DNA of 64,000 bases from Leuconostocaceae bacterium ESL0958 (GTDB lineage Bacteria > Bacillota > Bacilli > Lactobacillales > Lactobacillaceae). Location: contig JAQTHT010000003.1 of NCBI GenBank assembly GCA_029433265.1, positions 1-64,000 on the forward strand. The letters run 5' to 3'. The position numbers were made by a program, and so were the translations under genes. Positions 1-7,166 of this stretch are shown one piece after another. The notes beneath the pieces were generated by a model. The model did not search any database. It had not been told where the DNA came from and saw only the letters and a program-made list of their open reading frames with translations. The number at the start of each line of letters is the position of its first letter. Within the stretch, counting starts at the first letter, position 1.

Positions 1-77
1 AAGGCCAGTCGCCGATTGAATATCGGCAACTGGCCAGTTAGGCTAATTATTCACTTCAACTTTTGGGGTACAGGTCA
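1..77. mobile_element. End of an IS3-like element running off the left edge (low confidence)
   Basis: Positions 57-77 read as an IS3/IS150-type terminal repeat: a TTTTGGGG core followed by a terminal TCA. A near copy of its last 17 bases (13 of 17 identical) is at 1517-1533, at the end of a recognisable IS3 transposase remnant. Just inside the end is an imperfect hairpin at 3-35 (GGCCAGT paired with ACTGGCC, GCCGAT with ATCGGC). Any transposase would lie outside the window, so orientation is unknown. The call rests only on the terminal repeat. Confidence 0.35.
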
Positions 78-334
78 CAATCAAAAGATTGCGGGCTTTT
101 TAGTGACTATCAAAAAGGTCCCGACTTCTCCCACTCTGAACCCAGCCTTTGTTCTTATTACCAAATGACTACGAAAAGGCCATTGGTTGATTTTCAATTA
201 CTTTCTCCTGCCTATCACGATGCAGGCAGTAGAAACGCCGTTTGACCAAGCAAATCTGTGACCACACTTGGCGCCTTTCATACCGTTCTTTTATTTGTGA
301 TGGATGGCAGATTCTATCATTAATACGACACATC
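78..334. other. Gene-free stretch, probably decayed insertion sequence
   Basis: No intact gene is visible between the left-edge element end and the antitoxin gene. On the minus strand a short frame between about 309 and 169 contains the peptide KRRFYC, resembling the N-terminal DNA-binding region of ISL3-type transposases. It is too short and interrupted to assign firmly. The stretch lies directly downstream of the antitoxin stop codon. Confidence 0.3.
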
Positions 335-601
335 TTATGCAAATTCTACCTTCAACGTTTTACCCATTGCATGGGCAATAACGGCCAGTTTATCGAAGGT
401 CACGTTATCACCACGTTCAATTCGAGCAACAGTGGATTGTGGAACACCAGCGCGTTCAGCAAGATCAGCTTGGGTAAGACCTGCGTGTTCACGGGCGTTA
501 TACAGTGCGATCGCACTGGCAGAACGTTCTTTTGCAGCCAGATATTCCTTTCTAAATTCAGGATTTTTCATTTCATTGTTAACGATTTGATTAATCTTCA
601 T
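335..601 (-). CDS. XRE-family helix-turn-helix antitoxin (HigA-like)
   Basis: An 88-residue protein whose C-terminal half (about residues 37-85) is a Cro/C1-type helix-turn-helix: GLTQADLAERAG followed by PQSTVARIERG. The N-terminal half is charged and probably contacts the toxin. The start codon lies inside the last codons of the upstream toxin gene (11-bp overlap), the toxin-first order seen in HigBA modules. By family knowledge it should neutralise the toxin and bind the operator of its own operon. It lies in AT-rich DNA with transposon debris on both sides, suggesting horizontal acquisition. Which HTH antitoxin subfamily it belongs to cannot be fixed here. Confidence 0.85.
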   Translation of the reverse strand: MKINQIVNNEMKNPEFRKEYLAAKERSASAIALYNAREHAGLTQADLAERAGVPQSTVARIERGDNVTFDKLAVIAHAMGKTLKVEFA

Positions 602-956
602 GATTTTCCCACCATTCCTTTTTCAACGTTTGTGCATGTTCAATTTCAGATACGGGCGTTTTCTGTGTTTTCTTGGTAAAACCGTGCGTAATGACATAAC
701 GACCATTTTCAACGTGAAAATACAACGCTCGTTGAATATTTTTCGCGACTTTACTTCTCAATTCATAAAGATTTTGATGACCTTCGATCTTTTTTACCCA
801 TGTCATCCGTTGCGCCACTAACAGTCCCTGCTGCTCCGTGTCAGTAATGACCTGTAGCAGTTTTGCACGATCTTTTATGGGCAATTTTTGCAACCATTCA
901 AGAAATTCATCATGACCATTTGGTCGTTTGTATGTTTCGAATTCTGGGTTTTCCAT
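591..956 (-). CDS. RelE/ParE-superfamily toxin, Gp49/HigB-like
   Basis: A 121-residue protein with the Gp49-like (HigB-type) signature: an LYELRSK motif near the centre, an ALYFHVENGRY strand pair, then HGFTKKTQKTP leading into an EIEHAQTLKKEW helix. Relatives are ribosome-dependent mRNA interferases; activity here is inferred. It is the first gene of a two-gene operon and overlaps the antitoxin start by 11 bp. A good promoter (TTGAAA, 16 bp, TATAAT) ends only six bases before the ATG, so the transcript probably begins at or next to the start codon. Consistent with that, no normal ribosome-binding site is seen. Confidence 0.85.
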   Translation of the reverse strand: MENPEFETYKRPNGHDEFLEWLQKLPIKDRAKLLQVITDTEQQGLLVAQRMTWVKKIEGHQNLYELRSKVAKNIQRALYFHVENGRYVITHGFTKKTQKTPVSEIEHAQTLKKEWWENHED

Positions 957-962
957 ACCCTT

Positions 963-990
963 ATTATAGCACTTAAGTATTTAATTTCAA
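963..990 (-). promoter_or_regulatory. Promoter of the toxin-antitoxin operon
   Basis: On the minus strand a -35 TTGAAA (985-990) and a -10 TATAAT (963-968) are 16 bp apart. The -10 ends six bases before the toxin ATG at 956, placing the predicted transcription start at about the start codon. A second AT-rich patch at 995-1003 could be another -10 but has no good -35. Confidence 0.55.
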
Positions 991-1146
991 CAAATATAAT
1001 ATAAAAATGGATTTTGCTTATATTGAATAAAATCTGCTATCCCAAGTATGCTGCTCCTAAGTAATCGAAAAAATTTTTAAAACTTTGTTCAGGTCGATCG
1101 CTGCGATTCCCTGTCCGTTCAAAAAATCATCTTCCATAACTGATGA

Positions 1147-1533
1147 ACACGTAGTTTCGAGCACACCATGGTTATGATGAGAGAAGCAGTCCTAAAGCAT
1201 TTTGATACGAACCAACTGACTTTTCATACCAACCAAGATTAACAGTGCCAATACGGACACCTTCAAAAATGCCTTTTGGACCACAGCATGACACAATTCA
1301 TGTCATGGATGGAAAAAGCGGTGAATAATGGACTGATTGAAAACTTTTTCGGTACATTGAAGCGAGAAAAATTTCATGGCTTGTGGCGCAGCTTTAGTAG
1401 TATTGCAAAACTAACGCAAGCAGTCAGTGCCTATAAAATCAAGAGCAAACTAAAAGAACGAACGCCGATGGCACATCGGTCATTCGTCCTAAAGCAAGCT
1501 CAATGACATGTCCTAATTTTGGGATTCATATCA
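1147..1533 (+). pseudogene. Decayed IS3-family transposase (C-terminal part) with its right end
   Basis: Translation from about 1147 gives the end of an IS3/IS150-type OrfB integrase. A TFHTNQD stretch stands where the family has the FHSDQG motif, an in-frame TAA follows at about 1227-1229, then QCQYGHLQK, then NGLIENFFGTLKREKFHG, which matches the conserved N-x-x-x-ENFFGTLK region with the catalytic glutamate. The frame stops at 1506. A degenerate inverted repeat (1517-1533) follows. The N-terminal half of the transposase and the left end are missing, so the copy is immobile. The remnant separates the toxin-antitoxin module from the tRNA gene. Confidence 0.75.
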
Positions 1534-1663
1534 AACTAAATTTTTGTCCTTTAGCAAATATATTATGATAGTTAATCCGTCAAAAAATTGACCACAACTC
1601 ATTTAGGCAGTTCAACATTCAATATTGTAGCGCCACTTGTACTCATGTAATGGTTACATCGAA

Positions 1664-1696
1664 AAAGCGCATTCGACAAGTAGTCGAATGCGCTTT
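1664..1696 (-). terminator. Rho-independent terminator after tRNA-Ser
   Basis: A 14-bp perfect stem (AAAGCGCATTCGAC with its complement) with a five-base loop, followed on the minus strand by a run of T. It lies 15 bp past the tRNA 3' end. Confidence 0.85.
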
Positions 1697-1710
1697 CCAT
1701 TTCGTTTAAA

Positions 1711-1799
1711 GGAGCTAGCGGGATTTGAACCCGCACACCGCCAGAAGACGGCTCGACGGATTTCGAGTCCGCTGCAGTACCAGATTGTGCCATAGCTCC
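1711..1799 (-). tRNA. tRNA-Ser (anticodon CGA)
   Basis: The minus strand folds into a class II cloverleaf of 89 nt: 7-bp acceptor stem GGAGCTA/TAGCTCC, three-pair D stem, anticodon loop CTCGAAA (anticodon CGA, reading UCG), a long variable arm (CCGTC TTCT GGCGG) and the T arm GCGGG TTCAAAT CCCGC. The long variable arm supports serine. No CCA end is encoded. The base after the acceptor stem is T, where tRNA-Ser normally carries G73. It lies downstream of typA in the same orientation and ends at its own terminator. Confidence 0.9.
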
Positions 1800-1804
1800 A
1801 GCAG

Positions 1805-1827
1805 GCTGTCCTCGTTAGTAGGACAGC
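1805..1827 (-). other. Hairpin between typA and tRNA-Ser
   Basis: An inverted repeat GCTGTCC/GGACAGC with a nine-base loop lies 9 bp after the typA stop and 5 bp before the tRNA 5' end. No T-run follows on the minus strand, so it may be a weak terminator or a processing structure rather than a clear stop. Confidence 0.4.
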
Positions 1828-1836
1828 AATATTTCT

Positions 1837-3678
1837 TTACTTATTCTTACGCTTAGCAGCCTTTTCACGTTCTGACGTGTTCAAGATTGCCTTACGGATC
1901 CGGACGTTTTCAGGGGTTACTTCAACGTATTCATCATCGTTCAAGAATTCCATGGAAGCTTCCAGGTCCATTTCGCGTGGCGTCTTAATCGTCGCCGTTT
2001 GATCCTTAGAGGAAGAACGGACGTTTGATTGTGGCTTACCCTTCGTGACGTTGACGGAAATGTCATTGTCACGGGCATTCATACCAACGACCATGCCTTC
2101 GTAGACATCAACGCCAGCGCCGACGAACATTTGGCCACGATCTTCCACACCCATGATGGCGTAGTTGGTCGTTTGCCCTTGGTTAATGGAAACCAAGGCA
2201 CCGTTGCGGCGACCAGGGGTCCAGTTACGAACCATTGGCCGGTATTCCGCATAGGTGTGGTTGTAAATACCATAACCGTGCGTTGCCGTCATGAATTCAG
2301 TGGCATAACCAATCAAACCACGGGATGGGGCCATGTAGGACAGACGGGTCTGACCATTGCCCAAGGATTCCATGTTTTGCATTTCACCCTTGCGTTGATT
2401 CAAGGCATCGATCACGGAAGAAGAATATTCTTCTGGCGTATCGATTTGCACGGATTCGTATGGTTCGCACGTTTCACCATCAATCTCGCGGTAGATAACT
2501 TGTGGTCGGGAAGCTTGCAATTCGAAGCCTTCACGCCGCATGTTTTCAATCAAGATAGACAAGTGCAATTCACCACGTCCGGAAACCAACCAAGTACCAG
2601 CTTGGCCGTTATCTTCGACACGCAGAGAAACATCCGTGTGCAATTCACGCAAGAGCCGGTCTTCGATTTGACGGGCCGTCACAAACTTTCCTTCACGACC
2701 AGCAAAGGGGCTGTCGTTTTGACGGAAAGTCATTTGCAAAGTTGGTTCATCAATCCGCAGCAGTGGCAATGCTTCTGGATGGTTGGCATCGGCAACCGTT
2801 TCCCCAACGGAAATGTCTTCCATTCCGGAAAGGGCGATCAAATCACCGGCCTTAGCTTCTTCGATGTCAACCTTATCCAAGGCAATGAAACCGTGCATCT
2901 TGGTAACACGGAAGTTCTGTTGCGTGCCGTCCAACTTCATCACCGTCACGTTGTCGCCAATGTGAACCGTTCCCCGTTGAACACGGCCAATCCCAATCCG
3001 ACCCACGAAGTCGTTATAGTCCAACATGGCCACTTGGAACTGCAATGGTTCGTCAGAGTTGTCGATTGGTGCCGGAATGGTCTTGAAGACTTCATCGAAG
3101 ATTGGCTTCATCGTGTGTTCTTGCGTGTCCAATTCAGGAGACAAAGAAGTCGTTCCGTTCATGGCAGAAGCAAAAATCACTGGGAAGTCCAAGTCTTCGT
3201 CGTCGGCACCCAATTCGATAAAGAGGTCCAGAACTTCATCCACGACTTCTTCAGGACGGGCACCCGGACGGTCAACCTTGTTGACGATGACGATTGGCGT
3301 CAAGTGCTGTTCGAAAGCCTTCTTCAGCACGAAACGCGTCTGTGGCATCGTACCTTCCAAGGCATCCACGACCAAGAGCACACCATCAACCATGCCCATG
3401 ATCCGTTCCACTTCTCCACCAAAGTCGGCGTGACCTGGGGTATCCAAAATGTTAATCTGCTTGTCGCCGACCCGGACAGCCGTGTTCTTGGACAAAACAG
3501 TAATCCCACGTTCCTTTTCGATATCATTCGTATCCAAAGAACGGTCACCCAGTGCCGCTTCCTTACGGGCATCCAGTGTATCTGATTGCTTCAACATTTC
3601 ATTAACCAATGTCGTCTTTCCGTGATCGACGTGGGCAATGATAGCGATGTTACGGATATCTTCGCGAAGATTTGCCAA
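1837..3678 (-). CDS. typA: Ribosome-associated translational GTPase TypA/BipA
   Basis: A full-length 613-residue BipA. The N-terminal G domain carries the P loop [11 protein letters not shown] (about residues 15-25), the G3 motif [14 protein letters not shown] and the G4 motif [11 protein letters not shown]-like domains II, III and V and the BipA-specific C-terminal domain with its basic tail follow. BipA binds the ribosome and helps 50S assembly and stress or cold adaptation. The start codon is TTG (3676-3678), chosen because AAAAGGAG lies upstream at proper spacing. It is downstream of suhB but separated by a strong hairpin, so expression may be partly uncoupled. Confidence 0.97.
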   Translation of the reverse strand: MANLREDIRNIAIIAHVDHGKTTLVNEMLKQSDTLDARKEAALGDRSLDTNDIEKERGITVLSKNTAVRVGDKQINILDTPGHADFGGEVERIMGMVDGVLLVVDALEGTMPQTRFVLKKAFEQHLTPIVIVNKVDRPGARPEEVVDEVLDLFIELGADDEDLDFPVIFASAMNGTTSLSPELDTQEHTMKPIFDEVFKTIPAPIDNSDEPLQFQVAMLDYNDFVGRIGIGRVQRGTVHIGDNVTVMKLDGTQQNFRVTKMHGFIALDKVDIEEAKAGDLIALSGMEDISVGETVADANHPEALPLLRIDEPTLQMTFRQNDSPFAGREGKFVTARQIEDRLLRELHTDVSLRVEDNGQAGTWLVSGRGELHLSILIENMRREGFELQASRPQVIYREIDGETCEPYESVQIDTPEEYSSSVIDALNQRKGEMQNMESLGNGQTRLSYMAPSRGLIGYATEFMTATHGYGIYNHTYAEYRPMVRNWTPGRRNGALVSINQGQTTNYAIMGVEDRGQMFVGAGVDVYEGMVVGMNARDNDISVNVTKGKPQSNVRSSSKDQTATIKTPREMDLEASMEFLNDDEYVEVTPENVRIRKAILNTSEREKAAKRKNK

Positions 3679-3712
3679 TGTTATATGCTCCTTTTTATTA
3701 ACTACTCACAAG

Positions 3713-3739
3713 AAAGACTAGGGGATTCCCCTAGTCTTT
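3713..3739 (-). terminator. Perfect palindromic hairpin at the suhB stop
   Basis: A 12-bp perfect stem (AAAGACTAGGGG with its complement) and a three-base loop include the suhB stop codon. The T-tract on the minus strand is short (TTTCTT). It probably acts as a leaky terminator between suhB and typA. Confidence 0.55.
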
Positions 3740-4528
3740 GTCAAACTGATGGACAGCTGCTTGCACCTTGTTAGTAGCGATTAATACTGTGTTTGATGAT
3801 AGCATATCAGGCTGGCTGCCGTCAAGATTTTTCACCTGGTAGCCTAGACTTTCACAGAGCACCCGCCCCGCTGCTAAATCCCAAGGAGATAACTTGGAAA
3901 AGTAACCCTGAGCCTGGCCCAGCGCCAGCCGACTAAAGGAAATGCCGGCAGATCCAAGAACCCGGTAGGCCAGGGCGGTTGCTGCCAGCTTTGGATAGGG
4001 CCACTCCTGAGCCAGGAGCCGGCGGCCTGAGACCAGCATAACGGTTTCTTCCAGCGGCCGATCTGCAATTGGCTGCAGTGTTTGGTCATTTTGAGCAATG
4101 CCTAGGCTCGGACCGCCATGAATGAGCGTATCCGCCATCACCTGTAAAATCCAACCCAACTGCGGTTGGCCGTCCTCATAGTAAGCGACCATAATGGCAA
4201 AGTCTGTCTGTTCGTGGACAAAGTTCATTGTGCCATCAATGGGATCCACAAACCAGACGGGACCCGCCATTGTCTCGGGCCGTTGCAAATCCCCTTCCTC
4301 GCAGACAAAGTGAGCAGCGGGCGTCAGGCCTTTCAGAAAGGCCAGCAAATCAGCCTGATTGGTCCGATCAATGTTGGTCACTAAATTGCGGACATCCCCC
4401 GCCTTTTCCGCCACTTGAAAGTGACCGGCTAGCGCCTGCTGGCGGCTGGTGGCCCCCAGTTGATGCAAATAGGCACTGACTTGCTGATCTAGAGCTTGCA
4501 AATAGTCCTGCTTGCTACTTGGCTGCAT
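3731..4528 (-). CDS. suhB: Inositol monophosphatase family protein (SuhB-like)
   Basis: A protein of about 265 residues with the Mg2+-dependent phosphatase signatures VDPIDGTMNFVH (metal site) and a C-terminal SPWDLAAGRVLCES. The family hydrolyses inositol-1-phosphate and related sugar or nucleotide phosphates; its substrate in lactic acid bacteria is not established. The start at 4528 (MQPSSKQDY) is chosen over the longer frame because AAGGTGG precedes it at good spacing. The gene overlaps the upstream UPF0223 gene by 14 bp, implying translational coupling. The UPF0223-suhB-typA order is common in lactobacilli. Confidence 0.9.
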   Translation of the reverse strand: MQPSSKQDYLQALDQQVSAYLHQLGATSRQQALAGHFQVAEKAGDVRNLVTNIDRTNQADLLAFLKGLTPAAHFVCEEGDLQRPETMAGPVWFVDPIDGTMNFVHEQTDFAIMVAYYEDGQPQLGWILQVMADTLIHGGPSLGIAQNDQTLQPIADRPLEETVMLVSGRRLLAQEWPYPKLAATALAYRVLGSAGISFSRLALGQAQGYFSKLSPWDLAAGRVLCESLGYQVKNLDGSQPDMLSSNTVLIATNKVQAAVHQFDKD

Positions 4529-4796
4529 GGTACACCACCTTCTTGCTGGCCCCTTGGGCGAGTTGGATTGTTTGGTAAATGGAATAGCCTGTCTGCCGCC
4601 CAAAATCACGGTCAAAGGCCTTTTGCTCCGATTTGGCCGGCATCACGAGACAAAAATCCCGGTAAGCCGATAGGAGTAAGTCCCGATCACAGCCGCTCTC
4701 GTAGCTTTTCATGACGGCATCCACTAAGTTGGACACCATAATAATATCGGTCGTGGTCCAATTGCCATCAATGGGTAATTGATATGCGTCTTTCAT
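4515..4796 (-). CDS. UPF0223 family protein (YktA-like)
   Basis: A 93-residue acidic soluble protein matching the small UPF0223/YktA family: YQLPIDGNWTTTDII near the start, then an all-helical region with SYESGCDRD and a C-terminal SIYQTIQLAQG. The function is unknown. The start is supported by GGGAGGC upstream. It is first in the cluster with suhB, whose start lies inside its 3' end, and is divergently placed from def. Confidence 0.85.
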   Translation of the reverse strand: MKDAYQLPIDGNWTTTDIIMVSNLVDAVMKSYESGCDRDLLLSAYRDFCLVMPAKSEQKAFDRDFGRQTGYSIYQTIQLAQGASKKVVYHAAK

Positions 4797-4931
4797 CAGC
4801 GCCTCCCGCTGTTATTCTTAGTCTTCATTTTAACAAGCCGAGGGAAAGGACGCCAGTCGGTCAAAAGAAGAAGGGCAGCCGCCAGGACTAATTTTTGCTA
4901 TACTAGGACTGTTAAAAAAAGGAGTTCACGC

Positions 4932-5507
4932 ATGACAATTCGCTTTACAATGGATAAAATTACACGGGATGGCGACCCTGTTTTACGAAAGGTAGCGGCC
5001 CCTGTGCCCTTCCCCCTTTCAGCAGAACACGCTCAGTTAGCCAAGGACATGATGACCTACTTGGTTATTTCCCAAGATGAGGAACAAAATGAACAATATG
5101 GCCTGCGACCAGGCGTTGGCCTGGCAGCACCCCAGGTGGGAGAATCCTTACAAATGGCGGCCATCTTGATTCCTTCCGCGGATCCGGCGAAGGAAGACCC
5201 AGAACCTTACTTTGCCGGCGTCATCTTTAACCCGGTCATCATTTCGGAAACGGTTGGCCGAGGTGCCTTAGATACTGGCGAAGGCTGCCTGTCCGTCGAT
5301 CAAGATGTACCGGGCTTTGTCCCCCGTTCCAAGAAAATTACCGTCCGTTACCAGGATGAAAACGGCGATACCTACGAAAAGACCTTGCGCAACTACCCAG
5401 CCATCGTCTTCCAACACGAAATCGATCACCTCCACGGTCATCTCTACTATGATCACATTGACCGTCAACATCCTTGGGCAGTCGATGACAATACCAAGTA
5501 TGTTTAA
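4932..5507 (+). CDS. def: Peptide deformylase
   Basis: A 191-residue type 2 deformylase that removes the formyl group from the N-terminal methionine of new proteins. All three motifs are present: GVGLAAPQVG, EGCLS (metal-binding Cys) and QHEIDHLHG (two His ligands and the catalytic Glu). The start ATG at 4932 follows AAAAGGAG, so the longer open frame upstream is not used. A possible -10 TATACT lies at 4899-4904, with no convincing -35. A strong terminator follows the stop. Confidence 0.96.
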   Translation: MTIRFTMDKITRDGDPVLRKVAAPVPFPLSAEHAQLAKDMMTYLVISQDEEQNEQYGLRPGVGLAAPQVGESLQMAAILIPSADPAKEDPEPYFAGVIFNPVIISETVGRGALDTGEGCLSVDQDVPGFVPRSKKITVRYQDENGDTYEKTLRNYPAIVFQHEIDHLHGHLYYDHIDRQHPWAVDDNTKYV

Positions 5508-5513
5508 GCAGCA

Positions 5514-5547
5514 AAAAACGCCCCGTTCCTACGACGGGGCGTTTTTT
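5514..5547. terminator. Bidirectional terminator between def and the PEBP gene
   Basis: Stem AAAAACGCCCCG with CGGGGCGTTTTTTT around an eight-base loop. It has A/T runs on both sides and serves the convergent genes def (+) and the PEBP gene (-). Confidence 0.9.
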
Positions 5548-5553
5548 TACGAC

Positions 5554-6072
5554 CTAAACTCGGGCCTTGATGTCAATGGCCGCCTTACCTAGGACAGCCG
5601 GATTATGCAAGCCTTCTTTACGCAGTTCATTTAAAAAGAAACCGGGTTGCAAGTCTAATGGCTGACTGGAAGCTAACACCACGAAGGTGTAATCATGGTC
5701 CTGGTCAGGCGCTCGTGGACCGATATAGTGATTGATCAAATCAGGATCATCAACGGGGACGTACTTCGAATAGAGCGAATTCTGGCCGTGAACTTGGTCC
5801 TCGGCCGTCCGAGAAAAGTTGGCTGGGATGGCAACCTGCGTCCCCTGGACCGGCACATTACCCACTAACCAATGAATCCAAGCAAAACCAGCCACTGGAA
5901 CGGAATCAAAGTCGACAAAGGCCCAGGACAAATAGCGAGTATTCGCCGGCAAATCCTCTACCGTAAAGGGGAAAGATTCAACGGGAAAGCCCTGTTTCTG
6001 GGCACTTTCCGGTGCGTACTTGGCATACTGATCGGGCAGGTAGCCCGCTGTTAATGCAACTGAAATTTCCAT
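5554..6072 (-). CDS. YbhB/YbcL-like PEBP-family protein
   Basis: A protein of about 172 residues of the phosphatidylethanolamine-binding (Raf kinase inhibitor-like) family. Visible features are SWAFVDFDSVPVAGFAWIHWL (residue 65 onward; the family D-x-D-x-P and H-W segment), NSLYSKYVPVDDPD, IGPRAPDQDHDYTFVVLA and a C-terminal helix. Bacterial members are cytosolic or periplasmic proteins without an agreed substrate. The start at 6072 (MEISVAL) has GGAGTGG upstream; the longer frame is less likely. It is monocistronic and ends at the shared terminator with def. Confidence 0.85.
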   Translation of the reverse strand: MEISVALTAGYLPDQYAKYAPESAQKQGFPVESFPFTVEDLPANTRYLSWAFVDFDSVPVAGFAWIHWLVGNVPVQGTQVAIPANFSRTAEDQVHGQNSLYSKYVPVDDPDLINHYIGPRAPDQDHDYTFVVLASSQPLDLQPGFFLNELRKEGLHNPAVLGKAAIDIKARV

Positions 6073-6150
6073 ATCATCCCACTCCAATCTGGCCGACCGC
6101 CGCCAACTTGTCAGCTCAACAAGAAGCAGTAAGCCGGTCATTCTCAGTCA

Positions 6151-6175
6151 GAAAAACCGCCTCAAACGGCGGCTT
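6151..6175 (-). terminator. Terminator of the hrcA-grpE-dnaK-dnaJ operon
   Basis: A CCGCC/GGCGG stem with a six-base loop is followed on the minus strand by TTTTTC. It lies 12 bp past the dnaJ stop. Confidence 0.8.
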
Positions 6176-6186
6176 AACAACGTTTT

Positions 6187-7104
6187 TTACTTATCAAAGA
6201 AAGACCGCTTCTTGCCAGCCTTCCCCTTGTCGCCAGAAGCCTTGGCAAAGTCTTCTAAGGCCGCCTTCTGTGCCTTATTCAACTTCGTTGGTACAAGCAC
6301 GTTGACAACCACGAACTGATCGCCATGGCCCGTGCCCCGCAAACGTGGCGCACCCTTACCAGCTAAGCGGAAGCGGCGACCATTTTGCGTACCAGCAGGA
6401 ATCTTCAACGAAACATCACCGTGAACCGTTTTGACCTGAATTTGGTCACCCAAAGTAGCCGTCACGAAATCAATGTCCTGCTCTAAGTAGACATCCGCAC
6501 CATCCCGTTCGAAGCCTTCCTTGGAAGCCGCAACGGAGAAGACCACGAACAGATCACCATGAGGGCCACCATTAACACCAGGTTCCCCTTGGCCGGCTAA
6601 GCGCATCTGCTGGCCGGTTTCAACACCGGCTGGCACCTTGACCTTGACTTCATGTTGCTTGCGGTCAGACTGATCCTGCGTATAGCGCACCGTCTTTTCG
6701 GTGCCGAAAATAGCCTCTTCAAAGGACAGGTGCATGCGGTACTGCAGGTCCCGCCCCTTACGGGGCGCATTTGGATCACCGAAGCCACCGCCGAACATCT
6801 GAGAGAAAATATCGCCAAGGTCTGAGAAATCGCCGAAACCTTGTCCTTGGCCGCCACCGAAGCCGCCAAAGCCACCTTGGCCCTGGGCACCAGCAGGTCC
6901 GAACTGGTCGTACTGCTGCCGCTTTTGTGGATCGGACAGGGTTTCGTAGGCTTCTTGGACTTCCTTGTACTTGTCCTCCGCCCCAGGTTCATGGTTCAAA
7001 TCGGGGTGGTACTTCTTGGATAACTTTCGATAGGCCTTTTTAATTTCATCTTGACTAGCCGACTTGTCGACCCCAAGTCGTTCGTAAAATTCTGTATTAT
7101 TCAC
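6187..7104 (-). CDS. dnaJ: DnaJ-type co-chaperone lacking the zinc-finger domain
   Basis: A 305-residue J-protein, last gene of the heat-shock operon. It has an N-terminal J domain with HPD at residues 33-35, a Gly/Phe-rich linker (about 69-112) and two C-terminal beta domains for substrate binding. The four CxxCxGxG zinc motifs of classical DnaJ are absent: the chain runs from the [12 protein letters not shown] segment straight into [14 protein letters not shown]. It is therefore a class B (CbpA-like) J-protein in the position of the class A one. It should stimulate DnaK ATPase. The start is GTG at 7104, preceded by AAAGGAG; the upstream in-frame codons have no ribosome-binding site. Confidence 0.93.
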   Translation of the reverse strand: MNNTEFYERLGVDKSASQDEIKKAYRKLSKKYHPDLNHEPGAEDKYKEVQEAYETLSDPQKRQQYDQFGPAGAQGQGGFGGFGGGQGQGFGDFSDLGDIFSQMFGGGFGDPNAPRKGRDLQYRMHLSFEEAIFGTEKTVRYTQDQSDRKQHEVKVKVPAGVETGQQMRLAGQGEPGVNGGPHGDLFVVFSVAASKEGFERDGADVYLEQDIDFVTATLGDQIQVKTVHGDVSLKIPAGTQNGRRFRLAGKGAPRLRGTGHGDQFVVVNVLVPTKLNKAQKAALEDFAKASGDKGKAGKKRSFFDK

Positions 7105-7132
7105 AAGCAACTCCTTTACTTCAGTATGTACA

Positions 7133-7146
7133 CCGGGCAAGCCCGG
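7133..7146. other. Short GC palindrome between dnaK and dnaJ
   Basis: CCGGGCAAGCCCGG lies 20 bp after the dnaK stop. On the minus strand no T-run follows, so it is not a normal terminator of dnaK. On the plus strand six T follow. It may stabilise or process the dnaK-dnaJ transcript. Confidence 0.4.
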
Positions 7147-7166
7147 TTTTTTCAGCAGCGAACTGC

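Noticed and set aside
242-679. A 145-codon plus-strand frame
   Set aside because: Antisense to the toxin-antitoxin genes, which have family support.
1599-1793. A 64-codon minus-strand frame over the tRNA
   Set aside because: It is a chance translation of the tRNA-Ser gene.
2029-3585. A 518-codon plus-strand open frame
   Set aside because: It lies exactly antisense to typA, has no ribosome-binding site and no recognisable domain; long antisense frames arise from codon bias.
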